A DNA stretch of 64,000 bases from contig NZ_KB913013.1 in assembly GCF_000383955.1 (NCBI RefSeq), positions 5,687,744-5,751,743 of the forward strand, read 5' to 3'. The notes under the pieces were generated by a model. It was given only the letters and a program-made list of their open reading frames with translations, had not been told where the DNA came from and searched no databases. This document shows, piece by piece, positions 33,820-41,835 of this stretch. Position 1 is the stretch's first letter, and every line of letters begins with the position of its first letter. Origin of the DNA: Rudanella lutea DSM 19387. GTDB taxonomy: Bacteria; Bacteroidota; Bacteroidia; Cytophagales; Spirosomataceae. Position numbers and translations under genes: made by a program.

Positions 33820-34353
33820 TTAAGCTTTTGTTGTTTTTTGCAGGAAGTCCCAGCAAACAATACCGGCTGTAACCGCAATATTGAGTGAGTGCTTCGTGCC
33901 AAACTGCGGGATTTCGACCACCAGGTCGGCCTGTTGGACAACGGTATCGGCAACACCGGTTACCTCGTTACCAAACACAAAGGCATATCGTTTGTTCGGG
34001 GTGGGGGTAAAATCCGACAGTGAGGTACTTCCCTCGGCTTGTTCAATAGCCACAACGGCCCAGCCTTCGGCCCGGAGCCGGCTGCACAGCGCCAATACGT
34101 CAGGTTCATAAATCCACTCAACCGACTCGGTGGCACCCAGGGCCGTTTTGGTGATGTCGCGGTGGGGTGGCTGTCCCGTGATACCACAGAGGTACAGTTT
34201 TTCGGCCCGGAAGGCATCGGCCGTTCGGAAGACCGAGCCCACGTTGTTGAGGCTGCGAATGTCGTCCAGAATAAGGCAGTACGGAAATTTAGGGACGGTT
34301 TTAAATTGATCAACCGAGAGCCGATTAAGCTCGTCGAGAGCGAGTTTACGCAT
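33820..34353 (-). CDS. TrmH/SpoU-family RNA 2'-O-methyltransferase
   Basis: 177 residues, a minimal SPOUT domain. Motif 1: LDDIRSLNNVGSVFRTAD with the conserved Asn and Arg; motif 2: FVFGNEVTGV; motif 3: VEIPQFGTKHSLNIAVTAGI, which forms the trefoil-knot SAM pocket. It methylates a ribose in tRNA or rRNA; the target cannot be told from sequence because no RNA-binding extension is present. The start at 34353 opens with MRKLALDELNRL, typical of the Bacteroidota subgroup. Confidence 0.93.
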   Translation of the reverse strand: MRKLALDELNRLSVDQFKTVPKFPYCLILDDIRSLNNVGSVFRTADAFRAEKLYLCGITGQPPHRDITKTALGATESVEWIYEPDVLALCSRLRAEGWAVVAIEQAEGSTSLSDFTPTPNKRYAFVFGNEVTGVADTVVQQADLVVEIPQFGTKHSLNIAVTAGIVCWDFLQKTTKA

Positions 34354-34440
34354 ACGTTGGGTACGGGTGATGGCACGTTTGGAGGGGGCAAAGAAACGAA
34401 CAGCCGGGGAATGTGCAATCTGAATGGGTGATTTTGGACA

Positions 34441-34497
34441 AACAAAAACCCGTCGGTCGCGACTTGCCCCAAAGCTGGGCAGGTCGCGACCGACGGG
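34441..34497 (-). terminator. Long terminator hairpin after the CHRD gene
   Basis: A 21-bp stem with one G-U: the arm from 34449 (CCCGTCGGTCGCGAC...) pairs with the arm ending at 34497, loop about 7 nt. On the minus strand it is followed by GGGTTTTTGTTTG-type T-rich sequence. Exceptionally long and stable for a terminator. Confidence 0.88.
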
Positions 34498-34542
34498 GTA
34501 TAACTCGGGGTTGCTCTCTAAAACAACCTCTGGCTTTCTGGC

Positions 34543-35208
34543 TTATTGCGTGCGGATAATGCCGCCGATTTCGCCGGTTGGCGTGGTCGTTGTCCGTATA
34601 TTGATCCGGTACAGGCCCCGGCTGAGACTGTCGGCCCGGCTGGCTGATACAGATACCGTTCCGCTCAGGGGTGATGTAATGGCTACAGCCGTACCGCTAC
34701 CGGGGGTTGTGCTGGTGCCGCTGCCTGGTGTGGTACTCGTGCCGCTACCCGGTGTTGTGCTGGTGCCACTGCCGGGCGTGGTACTTGTGCCGCTACCTGG
34801 CGTGGTGCTGGTACCGCTACCCGGTGTTGTGCTGGTGCCACTGCCGGGAGTAGATACACTCGGGAAGCTACCGGCCAGCAAGATGCTGTTCGCGTAGGCC
34901 GCCGTGCCGCTCGCCGTGCCCGTTGTTACGGGGTCGAGGGTGACGGCCGTGGCGGTCAGGCCCGAATACGATACGGTGTAACTCATGACGTTGGTTGTCC
35001 GATTGAGATTGCCCGAAAACGAACCGGTTGCTGTTGAGCTGCCGGACGTAGCTGAGGTCGATGTGCCAGCACTGTTGATGGTCGCCGTCAGGGGCGTCGA
35101 AGCGACTGGTACCGGCGTCGTGTTGTTGTCGTCGTCTGCATTATTACAGGCGTAGAACAAGGTCGAAAGCAGCCCAAGGGTGGCCACGGCACTCATTACT
35201 TTTTTCAT
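34543..35208 (-). CDS. CHRD-domain lipoprotein with an internal octapeptide repeat
   Basis: 221 residues. The signal ends at a lipidated Cys (LLSTLFYAC). The CHRD (chordin-like) fold is split into an N-terminal half (LTATINSAGTSTS, TGSFSGNLNRTTNVMSYTVSYSGL) and a C-terminal half (LSGTVSVSASRADSLSRGLYRINIRTTTTPTGEIGGII). Between them lie six or more copies of the octapeptide PGSGTSTT, coded by a 24-bp minisatellite. CHRD proteins in Bacteroidota are surface or periplasmic and of unknown role. The repeat replaces what is normally a short loop, so it is probably an exposed flexible spacer whose length may vary between strains. Confidence 0.88.
   Translation of the reverse strand: MKKVMSAVATLGLLSTLFYACNNADDDNNTTPVPVASTPLTATINSAGTSTSATSGSSTATGSFSGNLNRTTNVMSYTVSYSGLTATAVTLDPVTTGTASGTAAYANSILLAGSFPSVSTPGSGTSTTPGSGTSTTPGSGTSTTPGSGTSTTPGSGTSTTPGSGTSTTPGSGTAVAITSPLSGTVSVSASRADSLSRGLYRINIRTTTTPTGEIGGIIRTQ
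34691..34852. repeat. 24-bp tandem repeat (about 6.5 copies) inside the CHRD gene
   Basis: Unit about 24 bp (GTGCCGCTACCCGGTGTTGTG plus CTG on the upper strand), imperfect, coding PGSGTSTT in every copy; differences between copies are nearly all synonymous third-position changes. Confidence 0.88.
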
Positions 35209-35412
35209 ACCAATACGTACGTGTGTTTAAGTTGAACGTATAGAGATAACGGCTATGCTATTTGTTCTATATAGATTATTGTGTAAAGCAAGGCAATGGA
35301 CCCGTTAAAAATGTATATCTAAAGAATGTCATAAAATTCATTTGAATTGTGAAGCAGTGGGGTGGTTTAAGAGGCTCAAAGCGTGGCTGAGCCGGTACGC
35401 ACGAGCGGGTTT

Positions 35413-35446
35413 TTTGCCCGTTTCTCCCCGATTTTTACTAAATTTG
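35413..35446 (+). promoter_or_regulatory. mutS promoter candidate
   Basis: TTTG at 35413-35416, then 22 nt, then TAAATTTG at 35439-35446, an exact Bacteroidota -7 box 22 bases ahead of the GTG start at 35469. The 260-bp gap upstream shows no other feature. Confidence 0.6.
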
Positions 35447-35468
35447 TTTAAACTACCCGCTTACATTA

Positions 35469-38132
35469 GTGAAGACAGCCACGGCTCCCAAACAGGCCAA
35501 ACCAGCTAAAGAAACTCCTCTCAACCGGCAATACAATCAGGTAAAAGCGAAATATCCAGGTGCGCTGCTTTTGTTTCGTGTCGGCGACTTTTACGAGACG
35601 TTTGGCGAAGATGCCATCAAAGCCAGTAAGATTCTGGGCATTACCCTGACCAAGCGGAACAACGGTGGAGCCAACGAAGAACTGGCCGGCTTTCCGCATC
35701 ACTCGCTCGATACGCATTTGCCCAAACTCGTGCGGGCGGGCGAGCGCGTGGCCATCTGCGATCAGCTCGAAGACCCGGCGCAGGCTAAGGGAATTGTGCG
35801 ACGGGGCGTAACCGAACTGGTAACGCCCGGTGTTTCGTTTAACGATAACGTGCTTGATACCCGCCGGAACAACTACCTGGCATCGGTACATTTTGGGAAA
35901 GGGGCGGATGAGTTCGGGGTGGCGTTTCTGGACATCTCGACGGGGGAGTTTCTGGCCGCTCAGGGCAATGCCGCCTATGTCGATAAGCTGTTGCAGAGTT
36001 TCAATCCATCGGAGGTGCTGTACTGTAAACGCAACCGGCAGGAGTTTGGTAGCCTGTTTGGCAACTCGCCCTCCGGCGATAAATTTCATACGTTTACCCT
36101 CGAAGACTGGGCTTTTACCTACGATTTTGGGTACAACTACCTCAAACAGCATTTCCAGACTACCTCGCTGAAAGGGTTCGGTATTGAGGGGCTGCCCGAT
36201 GGCATCATTGCGGCCGGGGTGATTCTGCACTACCTCAACGAGACCGAACACAAAGATCTTCAGCATATTACCCGGATAACCCGGCTGGAAGAAGACAAAT
36301 ACGTGTGGCTCGACCGGTTTACCATTCGTAACCTCGAACTGGTGGCGGCTCAGCAGGAGGGGGGCGTGCCGCTGATTCAGATTCTCGATGGGTCGGTGAC
36401 ACCCATGGGCGCCCGGCTCATGCGAAAGTGGCTCATGCTCCCGCTCAAAGAAAAGTCACTCATCGACGAGCGGTTGAGCATGGTGGCTCTGTTGCACGAC
36501 GACGATGAACTGCTCGACCAACTGGTAGGTCACCTGAAACAGATTGGCGACCTCGAACGGTTGATCTCCAAGGTCGCCGTTCGCCGGATCAGCCCGCGCG
36601 AAATGCTGCAACTGAAACGGTCGCTTCAGCACATACTGCCCATCAAAGAGCTGTTGATCAACGCCCTAAATGCGCAGCCTGACTCGCCCTCGCTCAAAAA
36701 ATACGCCGATCAACTGAACCCGGTGGCTTTTCTGGTCGACCGGATCGAGGCCGAACTGCGCGAAGACCCACCGGTGGTCTCAAATCAGGGCGGAATGATT
36801 AAATCGGGGGTGAATGCCGAGCTGGATCACCTGCACGCCTTAGCCTATACCGGCAAGGATTATCTGGTGCAGTTGCAGGAGCGCGAAATTGCCCGTACTG
36901 GCATAGGCTCGCTCAAGATTGCCTATAACAAGGTGTTCGGCTACTACCTCGAAGTGACCAATGCCCACAAAGACCGCGTTCCGGCCGACTGGATTCGGAA
37001 GCAGACCCTGGTGAATGCCGAGCGGTACATTACGCCCGAGCTGAAAGAATACGAAGACAAGATTCTGAACGCTGAGGAGCAGATTTTTGCCATTGAAGCT
37101 CGGATGTATAACGAGCTGGTGCAGGCCGCGGGCGAATACGTCGGGGCTATTCAGCAGAACGCGCGGGTTATTTCGGTGCTCGACGTGCTGTCGTCGTTTG
37201 CGCGGGTAGCACTCCGTAACAAGTACGTATGCCCGACCATCAACGAGTCGAAAGTCCTGAATATCAAAGACGGTCGGCACGCGGTGATTGAGCAGCAACT
37301 GCCTCCCGGTGAGCCCTACGTACCGAATGATATTTATTTAGACGACGAAACCCAGCAGATTATCATCATTACCGGGCCTAACATGGCGGGTAAGTCGGCT
37401 CTGTTGCGGCAAGTGGCTCTTATTGTGCTCATGGCGCAGGCGGGGAGCTTCGTGCCTGCATCGGCGGCTGAAATCGGGTTGGTCGACAAGATTTTCACCC
37501 GTGTAGGGGCCGCCGATAACCTCTCGCGGGGCGAAAGTACGTTCATGGTCGAAATGACCGAAACGGCCAGTATTTTGAATAACCTGAGCGAGCGTAGTCT
37601 GGTACTGATGGACGAAATCGGCCGGGGAACGAGTACCTACGATGGTGTGTCCATTGCCTGGGCTATTGCTGAGTTTCTGCACAATCACTCCAATTGCCGC
37701 CCCAAAACCTTGTTTGCTACCCACTACCATGAACTGAACGAGCTGGCTAACGACAACCCGCGCATTCGGAACTTCAACGTGGCGGTGAAAGAGGTAGGCA
37801 ACAAGGTGATTTTCCTCCGCAAACTGAAAGAGGGTGGCTCAGAGCACTCGTTCGGAATTCACGTGGCTCAAATGGCGGGTATGCCGCCCTCGGTAGTGAG
37901 CCGGGCCGGGCAGATTCTGAAACAGCTCGAAGCCTCGCATCAGCGCGAAGACAACAAGGAAGCTATTCGCGAAGCGGGCACTCAGGAACGGGAGCTGGCG
38001 CTACGCATCATCGAGTCGGGTGATCCGCGTTCGGAAGCGATCAAGGAAAAGCTTAAAACCATCGATATCAACCGCCTGACGCCAATCGAAGCCCTGCTCA
38101 AACTGAGCGAGCTGGCCAAGTTAGTCGAGTAG
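35469..38132 (+). CDS. mutS: DNA mismatch repair protein MutS
   Basis: 887 residues, GTG start. Mismatch-recognition domain with the FxE motif Phe41/Glu43 in RVGDFYETFGEDA; connector, lever and clamp regions follow (LEEDKYVWLDRFTIRNLEL, KIAYNKVFGYYLEVT). The ATPase domain has Walker A GPNMAGKSAL (residues 636-645; the Ala in place of Gly is usual in Bacteroidota), Walker B LVLMDEIGRGTSTYDG and the switch LFATHYHELNEL. The C-terminal helices end ALLKLSELAKLVE, the dimer/tetramer region. Cytoplasmic DNA repair. Upstream is a good promoter; downstream is a palindromic repeat pair. Confidence 0.98.
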   Translation: MKTATAPKQAKPAKETPLNRQYNQVKAKYPGALLLFRVGDFYETFGEDAIKASKILGITLTKRNNGGANEELAGFPHHSLDTHLPKLVRAGERVAICDQLEDPAQAKGIVRRGVTELVTPGVSFNDNVLDTRRNNYLASVHFGKGADEFGVAFLDISTGEFLAAQGNAAYVDKLLQSFNPSEVLYCKRNRQEFGSLFGNSPSGDKFHTFTLEDWAFTYDFGYNYLKQHFQTTSLKGFGIEGLPDGIIAAGVILHYLNETEHKDLQHITRITRLEEDKYVWLDRFTIRNLELVAAQQEGGVPLIQILDGSVTPMGARLMRKWLMLPLKEKSLIDERLSMVALLHDDDELLDQLVGHLKQIGDLERLISKVAVRRISPREMLQLKRSLQHILPIKELLINALNAQPDSPSLKKYADQLNPVAFLVDRIEAELREDPPVVSNQGGMIKSGVNAELDHLHALAYTGKDYLVQLQEREIARTGIGSLKIAYNKVFGYYLEVTNAHKDRVPADWIRKQTLVNAERYITPELKEYEDKILNAEEQIFAIEARMYNELVQAAGEYVGAIQQNARVISVLDVLSSFARVALRNKYVCPTINESKVLNIKDGRHAVIEQQLPPGEPYVPNDIYLDDETQQIIIITGPNMAGKSALLRQVALIVLMAQAGSFVPASAAEIGLVDKIFTRVGAADNLSRGESTFMVEMTETASILNNLSERSLVLMDEIGRGTSTYDGVSIAWAIAEFLHNHSNCRPKTLFATHYHELNELANDNPRIRNFNVAVKEVGNKVIFLRKLKEGGSEHSFGIHVAQMAGMPPSVVSRAGQILKQLEASHQREDNKEAIREAGTQERELALRIIESGDPRSEAIKEKLKTIDINRLTPIEALLKLSELAKLVE

Positions 38133-38147
38133 CGGTTTTGGCTCTCG

Positions 38148-38214
38148 TTAGAGATGACATCTCTTCGAGCGGTCTCCGTTTTGGGTACTCTACTTGCAGA
38201 GATGTCATCTCTAA
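38148..38214. repeat. Inverted pair of AGAGATGACATCTCT between mutS and the ALDH gene
   Basis: TTAGAGATGACATCTCT (38148-38164) and AGAGATGTCATCTCTAA (38198-38214) form a perfect 17-bp inverted repeat with a 33-nt loop; each arm is itself almost palindromic. It lies between convergent genes and may act as a bidirectional terminator or be a dispersed genomic repeat. Confidence 0.7.
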
Positions 38215-38247
38215 AGTATCCCCGCAAGAATACATCTCGGCAACGCC

Positions 38248-39678
38248 CTACAGTTTCTTTACCAAGAAGCCGATCAGCTTTTCGATTTTGTCCGTGTAAG
38301 GAGGATAAATGAACCGGGCGGTGCCAAAGTCCCGCTTCATTACCCCCCGCATATTCGAAAGCTCCTGAAAGCCAAAGAACCCATTGGACTTGCCAATGCC
38401 GCTGTTGTTTACGCCACCAAACGGCAGGTCCATGTGCCCAAATTGCCAGAAGAGATCGTTGATAACGGTGTCGCCTGCCGATGTGCGCTGCATGATATAG
38501 TCGATGTTGCGCCGACTACCGCTTTGGATGTAAAGCGCCAGAGGTTTTTCGCGGCTGTTGATCACCTGCAAAGCTTCGTCGGCGGTCTGGTACGGGACTA
38601 CGGGCAGCACGGGGCCAAAAATTTCTTCCTGCATCAGGGCCATCTGGTCCGTTACGCCCTCAATCACCGTGGGGGCAATGAAGTTGTCGGCCTCATTGAG
38701 CTGACCACCCAATGTGACCGTGGCCCCTTTTTGTACGGCATCCTCAATGAGCCGACGGACGCGCCCGAAATGGTTTTTGTTCACAATCCGGCAGTAGCTT
38801 TCTGATTGCTCCGTTGGTTGTCCCGCCGGGTTGTACATCCGTTGCACCGACTCCCGAAACGCTCGCAAAAAAGGTTCTTTCACCGACTCATGCACCAGCA
38901 GGTAGTCGGGTGCGATACAGGTTTGGCCATTGTTAAAATACTTACCCCAGGCAATCTGCTCGGCAGCCGCCTTGATGTTGGCCGTTTCGTCGACAATGAC
39001 AGGTGATTTTCCCCCCAGTTCCAGCGTGACCGACGCCAGGTGTTTAGCCGCAGCCGTCATCACTATTTTGCCCACGGCGGGGCTGCCCGTAAAGAAAATG
39101 TGGTTAAACGGCAGGTCGAGCAACTGAGTCGCCACAGCGGCATCGCCTTCAAACACGGCCACCTCTTCGGGCGGAAACAACTCTTCCACCATGCGTTTGA
39201 TGGTGCGGGTGGTATTGGGCGTCATTTCGGAGGGTTTGAGCATGACCACATTGCCCGTCGAGATAGCCGCAACCAGCGGTTTAATGCACAAACCAAACGG
39301 ATAATTCCAGGGAGCAATAATGAGCACGTTGCCTTTGGGTTCGTAGCGCACATAGCCACGGGTACCCAGCAGGGGGAGGGGCGTCGGCACCCGGTGGGGT
39401 TTCATCCAGCGCGAAAGATGTTTGGTCGTGTGCCGAATTTCGTAGTATAACGCCCCCAAATCGCCCAGAAGTGCCTCGGCCGCTGGTTTCCGAAAATCAG
39501 CGTGCATGGCCTGCATCAGGTCGGCCTCGTGGTCCTGAATCCAGCGGTGAATCCGGCCGATGCGCTCAAGCCGCTCTTTAGCGGTAGTGAGCGCCATGTG
39601 AGGGGCGTGTCGGCGCTGCGCGTCAAAAACGGCCTGAATCGAGCTCTGATGAGTTAGTTTGGGTGAAGTGGTTGTCAT
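38248..39678 (-). CDS. Class 3-type aldehyde dehydrogenase
   Basis: 476 residues from the ATG at 39678; the frame extends 20 codons upstream without family similarity. NAD(P)-dependent oxidation of aldehydes. Motifs: VLIIAPWNYPFGLCIKPL, FFTGSPAVGKIVM, general-base Glu in LELGGKSPVIVDE, nucleophile Cys in NNGQTCIAPDYLLV, and EEIFGPVLPVV. The last 30 residues form the membrane-near tail common to fatty and aromatic aldehyde dehydrogenases. It stands alone; substrate unknown. Confidence 0.93.
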   Translation of the reverse strand: MTTTSPKLTHQSSIQAVFDAQRRHAPHMALTTAKERLERIGRIHRWIQDHEADLMQAMHADFRKPAAEALLGDLGALYYEIRHTTKHLSRWMKPHRVPTPLPLLGTRGYVRYEPKGNVLIIAPWNYPFGLCIKPLVAAISTGNVVMLKPSEMTPNTTRTIKRMVEELFPPEEVAVFEGDAAVATQLLDLPFNHIFFTGSPAVGKIVMTAAAKHLASVTLELGGKSPVIVDETANIKAAAEQIAWGKYFNNGQTCIAPDYLLVHESVKEPFLRAFRESVQRMYNPAGQPTEQSESYCRIVNKNHFGRVRRLIEDAVQKGATVTLGGQLNEADNFIAPTVIEGVTDQMALMQEEIFGPVLPVVPYQTADEALQVINSREKPLALYIQSGSRRNIDYIMQRTSAGDTVINDLFWQFGHMDLPFGGVNNSGIGKSNGFFGFQELSNMRGVMKRDFGTARFIYPPYTDKIEKLIGFLVKKL

Positions 39679-39904
39679 GCTGGTACAAAAATAGGGTTCG
39701 GTACAAAGGCGAGTAGGTAATGATTCGGCGCGAAACACCGCGACCGCGCGGAGGCTATCGGGTGAAAATCAGCTTTATCCGCCATCACCCGCACAACTTC
39801 GCCGGGCGGACACCTAAAAATACAAAAAATGGACGGCGGGATTCAATTTTTATCTTTTAGCAAAAGCCGTATGTTTACTAAAACTTTTTTAGCAATCCCG
39901 CCCC

Positions 39905-41116
39905 ATGAGCCTTGTGAGCGAGAATATTCGGTATTTGCGTAAACTCAACGGTCTGACGCAGGAACAATTTGCCCGCCGATTGGGCATCAAGCGTTCGCTG
40001 GTGGGAGCCTACGAAGAGGCCCGCGCCAATCCGAACCCTAACAACATGATCGCCATTGCCAAGGCGTTCAACGTATCAGTCGAAAACTTACAACGGCAGG
40101 ATTTACGAAAACTACGCGAAACGCCCAACCTTTCGTTTGACCGGGGAGCGGGCCAAAGTAGTAGTAGCAGCATCCCGTCGCGTTCTATTTTCCGCGAACC
40201 TGTTCCCGAACCGGCCGATGATAGCCTGTTTGCCGATGATCCCCTGCCAACGGCCGATAATCGGCCCGATCTGTCGGATGTACCTAAGCCGCTGGCGTCG
40301 GTTCTGGAAAAATACTACCGGGCTCCGTCGGCGGTGCCGCCCCCGGCGGGTCCTCAGCCTGCTTCGGGGCTACCGTTCGAAGCGCCGGTGATCAGCGATC
40401 CGGTGCGGCCGGGGTCGGTTATTGCCGAACGGGGCAGCCTGCCTGTGCCGCCCGAAGTGCCCCGCCCGGTGTCGCCCGCCCCTAATCCGGCCGATCGGGC
40501 ACCGTTTGAAGTGCGTAACGCACCCGCGCCGGTGGTGTCCGAGCCTGCGGGAGCCGGGCCGCTAGTGTTCAATAATGCCTACGAACAGCCCGCACCCAGC
40601 CCGGTTGCGCAACCGCGTGAGGAAACAGGCCTGCCGCCAATTCCGCTGGTGATGCAGTATCAGTTTAGTGAATACGCGGGGCGAAGCGGGCAGCACGATT
40701 ACATCAACCGGCTGCCGTCGTTGCGGTTGCCCACCTTGCCAGTTGGCCATTACCGGGCTTTCGAAGCCGACGCTGACTTTTCGCTGCCGGGCGCCCTGCT
40801 CGTTGGGCAGTTTGTGCGCAATTGGTTCGACATTGTCGATGGGCGTCTGTATGTGTTGATGCTCGCCGGCCAACGACTCGATGGCGCCCGGATTCTGTGC
40901 CGACGGGTGTTCAATCAGGTAAAGATAAAAGGGACGCTCCTGCTCACGGCCGATAGCCCACATGTGCCCAGCCGCGAGGTGCCGCTCAAGGAAGTACAGG
41001 AGCTTTGGGAGGTAAAAGCGTTTTTCAGCCAGCAACTGCCCGATCCGGCTCCCAACCTCGACCGTCTTCGCCAGTTGGTGGAAGAAATGCGGTTTGAGGT
41101 CGACCGGATCAAGTAA
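39905..41116 (+). CDS. XRE-type regulator with Pro-rich linker and degenerate S24-like domain
   Basis: 403 residues. A helix-turn-helix at about 5-65 (IRYLRKLNGLTQEQFARRLGIKRSLVGAYEEARANP) is followed by roughly 165 disordered, Pro-rich residues and a C-terminal domain from about 245. That domain (LPTLPVGHYRAFEADADFSLPGALLVGQFV, DGRLYVLM, CRRVFNQVKIKG) has the layout of the LexA/CI S24 domain. The expected Ser is not in the GDSMxP position (ADFSLP here) and Arg occupies the Lys region, so self-cleavage is unlikely. Upstream, TTTTAGCAA occurs near 39856 and 39887 with CTAAAA between, a possible autoregulatory site. Confidence 0.85.
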   Translation: MSLVSENIRYLRKLNGLTQEQFARRLGIKRSLVGAYEEARANPNPNNMIAIAKAFNVSVENLQRQDLRKLRETPNLSFDRGAGQSSSSSIPSRSIFREPVPEPADDSLFADDPLPTADNRPDLSDVPKPLASVLEKYYRAPSAVPPPAGPQPASGLPFEAPVISDPVRPGSVIAERGSLPVPPEVPRPVSPAPNPADRAPFEVRNAPAPVVSEPAGAGPLVFNNAYEQPAPSPVAQPREETGLPPIPLVMQYQFSEYAGRSGQHDYINRLPSLRLPTLPVGHYRAFEADADFSLPGALLVGQFVRNWFDIVDGRLYVLMLAGQRLDGARILCRRVFNQVKIKGTLLLTADSPHVPSREVPLKEVQELWEVKAFFSQQLPDPAPNLDRLRQLVEEMRFEVDRIK

Positions 41117-41149
41117 GACGTTTAGGGTAGTCGGCGTTCGGATTTCTGA

Positions 41150-41779
41150 TCAAAACGGTAGCTTAGTCAGCACCTTGTAGGCATCGGGAATACGGACGCC
41201 GTGAAAGCCGTTGGTGAGGCCGTACAGAATCGAGATGGTTAGCAGAACACCCAGGGCAAGCAGGATGCTGGCTTGCTCGTGAGGAGTGAGGCCCAGCACG
41301 GAGTGTTTCATTTTGCGGCTGTGGATCGCTGCCAGATGGCCCACAAACGACGCAATGGCCAGCCCGTAGTACGGAATGAAAAACAGGTTGAGCGGGAAGG
41401 TGTTGAGCCCGGCGACACCGAAGTAAAAGTTGGTATCGAGGTCGAGCACCAGCCGACCCACCAGTACTGCGCTCAGGTGAATCAGCAGGAAAAAAGCCAG
41501 GTACAGACCGGTCCAGAGCTGGAGTTTATCAAAACCCGTTTCTACCCGCTTGCGAAACCGGGAGGCCAGTGAAAGGCCGGATACAACCTGAAGCGCGATG
41601 GCCCCCAACAACATGGTTTCGACAACCGGATGCCGGTACACGAGCCGCAGGGTATTCATCAGGCCTATGTGTGCCGAGGCACCGGCGAGGCTATACGTAT
41701 GGTTAATTAGGTGAAAACCAACGAATACTGTAATAAATAAGCCTGAAACGTAGTGAAGTGTTCGGGTATTCATAGCCAA
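41150..41779 (-). CDS. Five-helix membrane protein resembling cytochrome b / SdhC
   Basis: 209 residues with five membrane helices (about 10-28, 52-72, 88-110, 125-150, 168-190). His23 and His27 (VGFHLINH), His101 (LIHLSAV) and His148 (FVGHLAAIH) lie in or near helices 1, 3 and 4, the pattern of haem-binding respiratory-complex anchor subunits such as SdhC/FrdC. No flavoprotein or iron-sulfur subunit is adjacent, so it is not a standard succinate dehydrogenase locus. The second Met (41773) is an alternative start. Convergent to the XRE gene with a 33-bp gap. Confidence 0.7.
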   Translation of the reverse strand: MAMNTRTLHYVSGLFITVFVGFHLINHTYSLAGASAHIGLMNTLRLVYRHPVVETMLLGAIALQVVSGLSLASRFRKRVETGFDKLQLWTGLYLAFFLLIHLSAVLVGRLVLDLDTNFYFGVAGLNTFPLNLFFIPYYGLAIASFVGHLAAIHSRKMKHSVLGLTPHEQASILLALGVLLTISILYGLTNGFHGVRIPDAYKVLTKLPF

Positions 41780-41835
41780 AATGATGCTACGGCGGCCGCT
41801 AAGTTAAGGCGAAAAACGGATTCGACCGTCCCCGT

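Noticed and set aside
33737..33856. 40-codon upstream extension of the histone-like gene
   Set aside because: Hydrophobic and Cys-containing sequence, unlike the Lys-rich body; ATG 33736 is the natural start.
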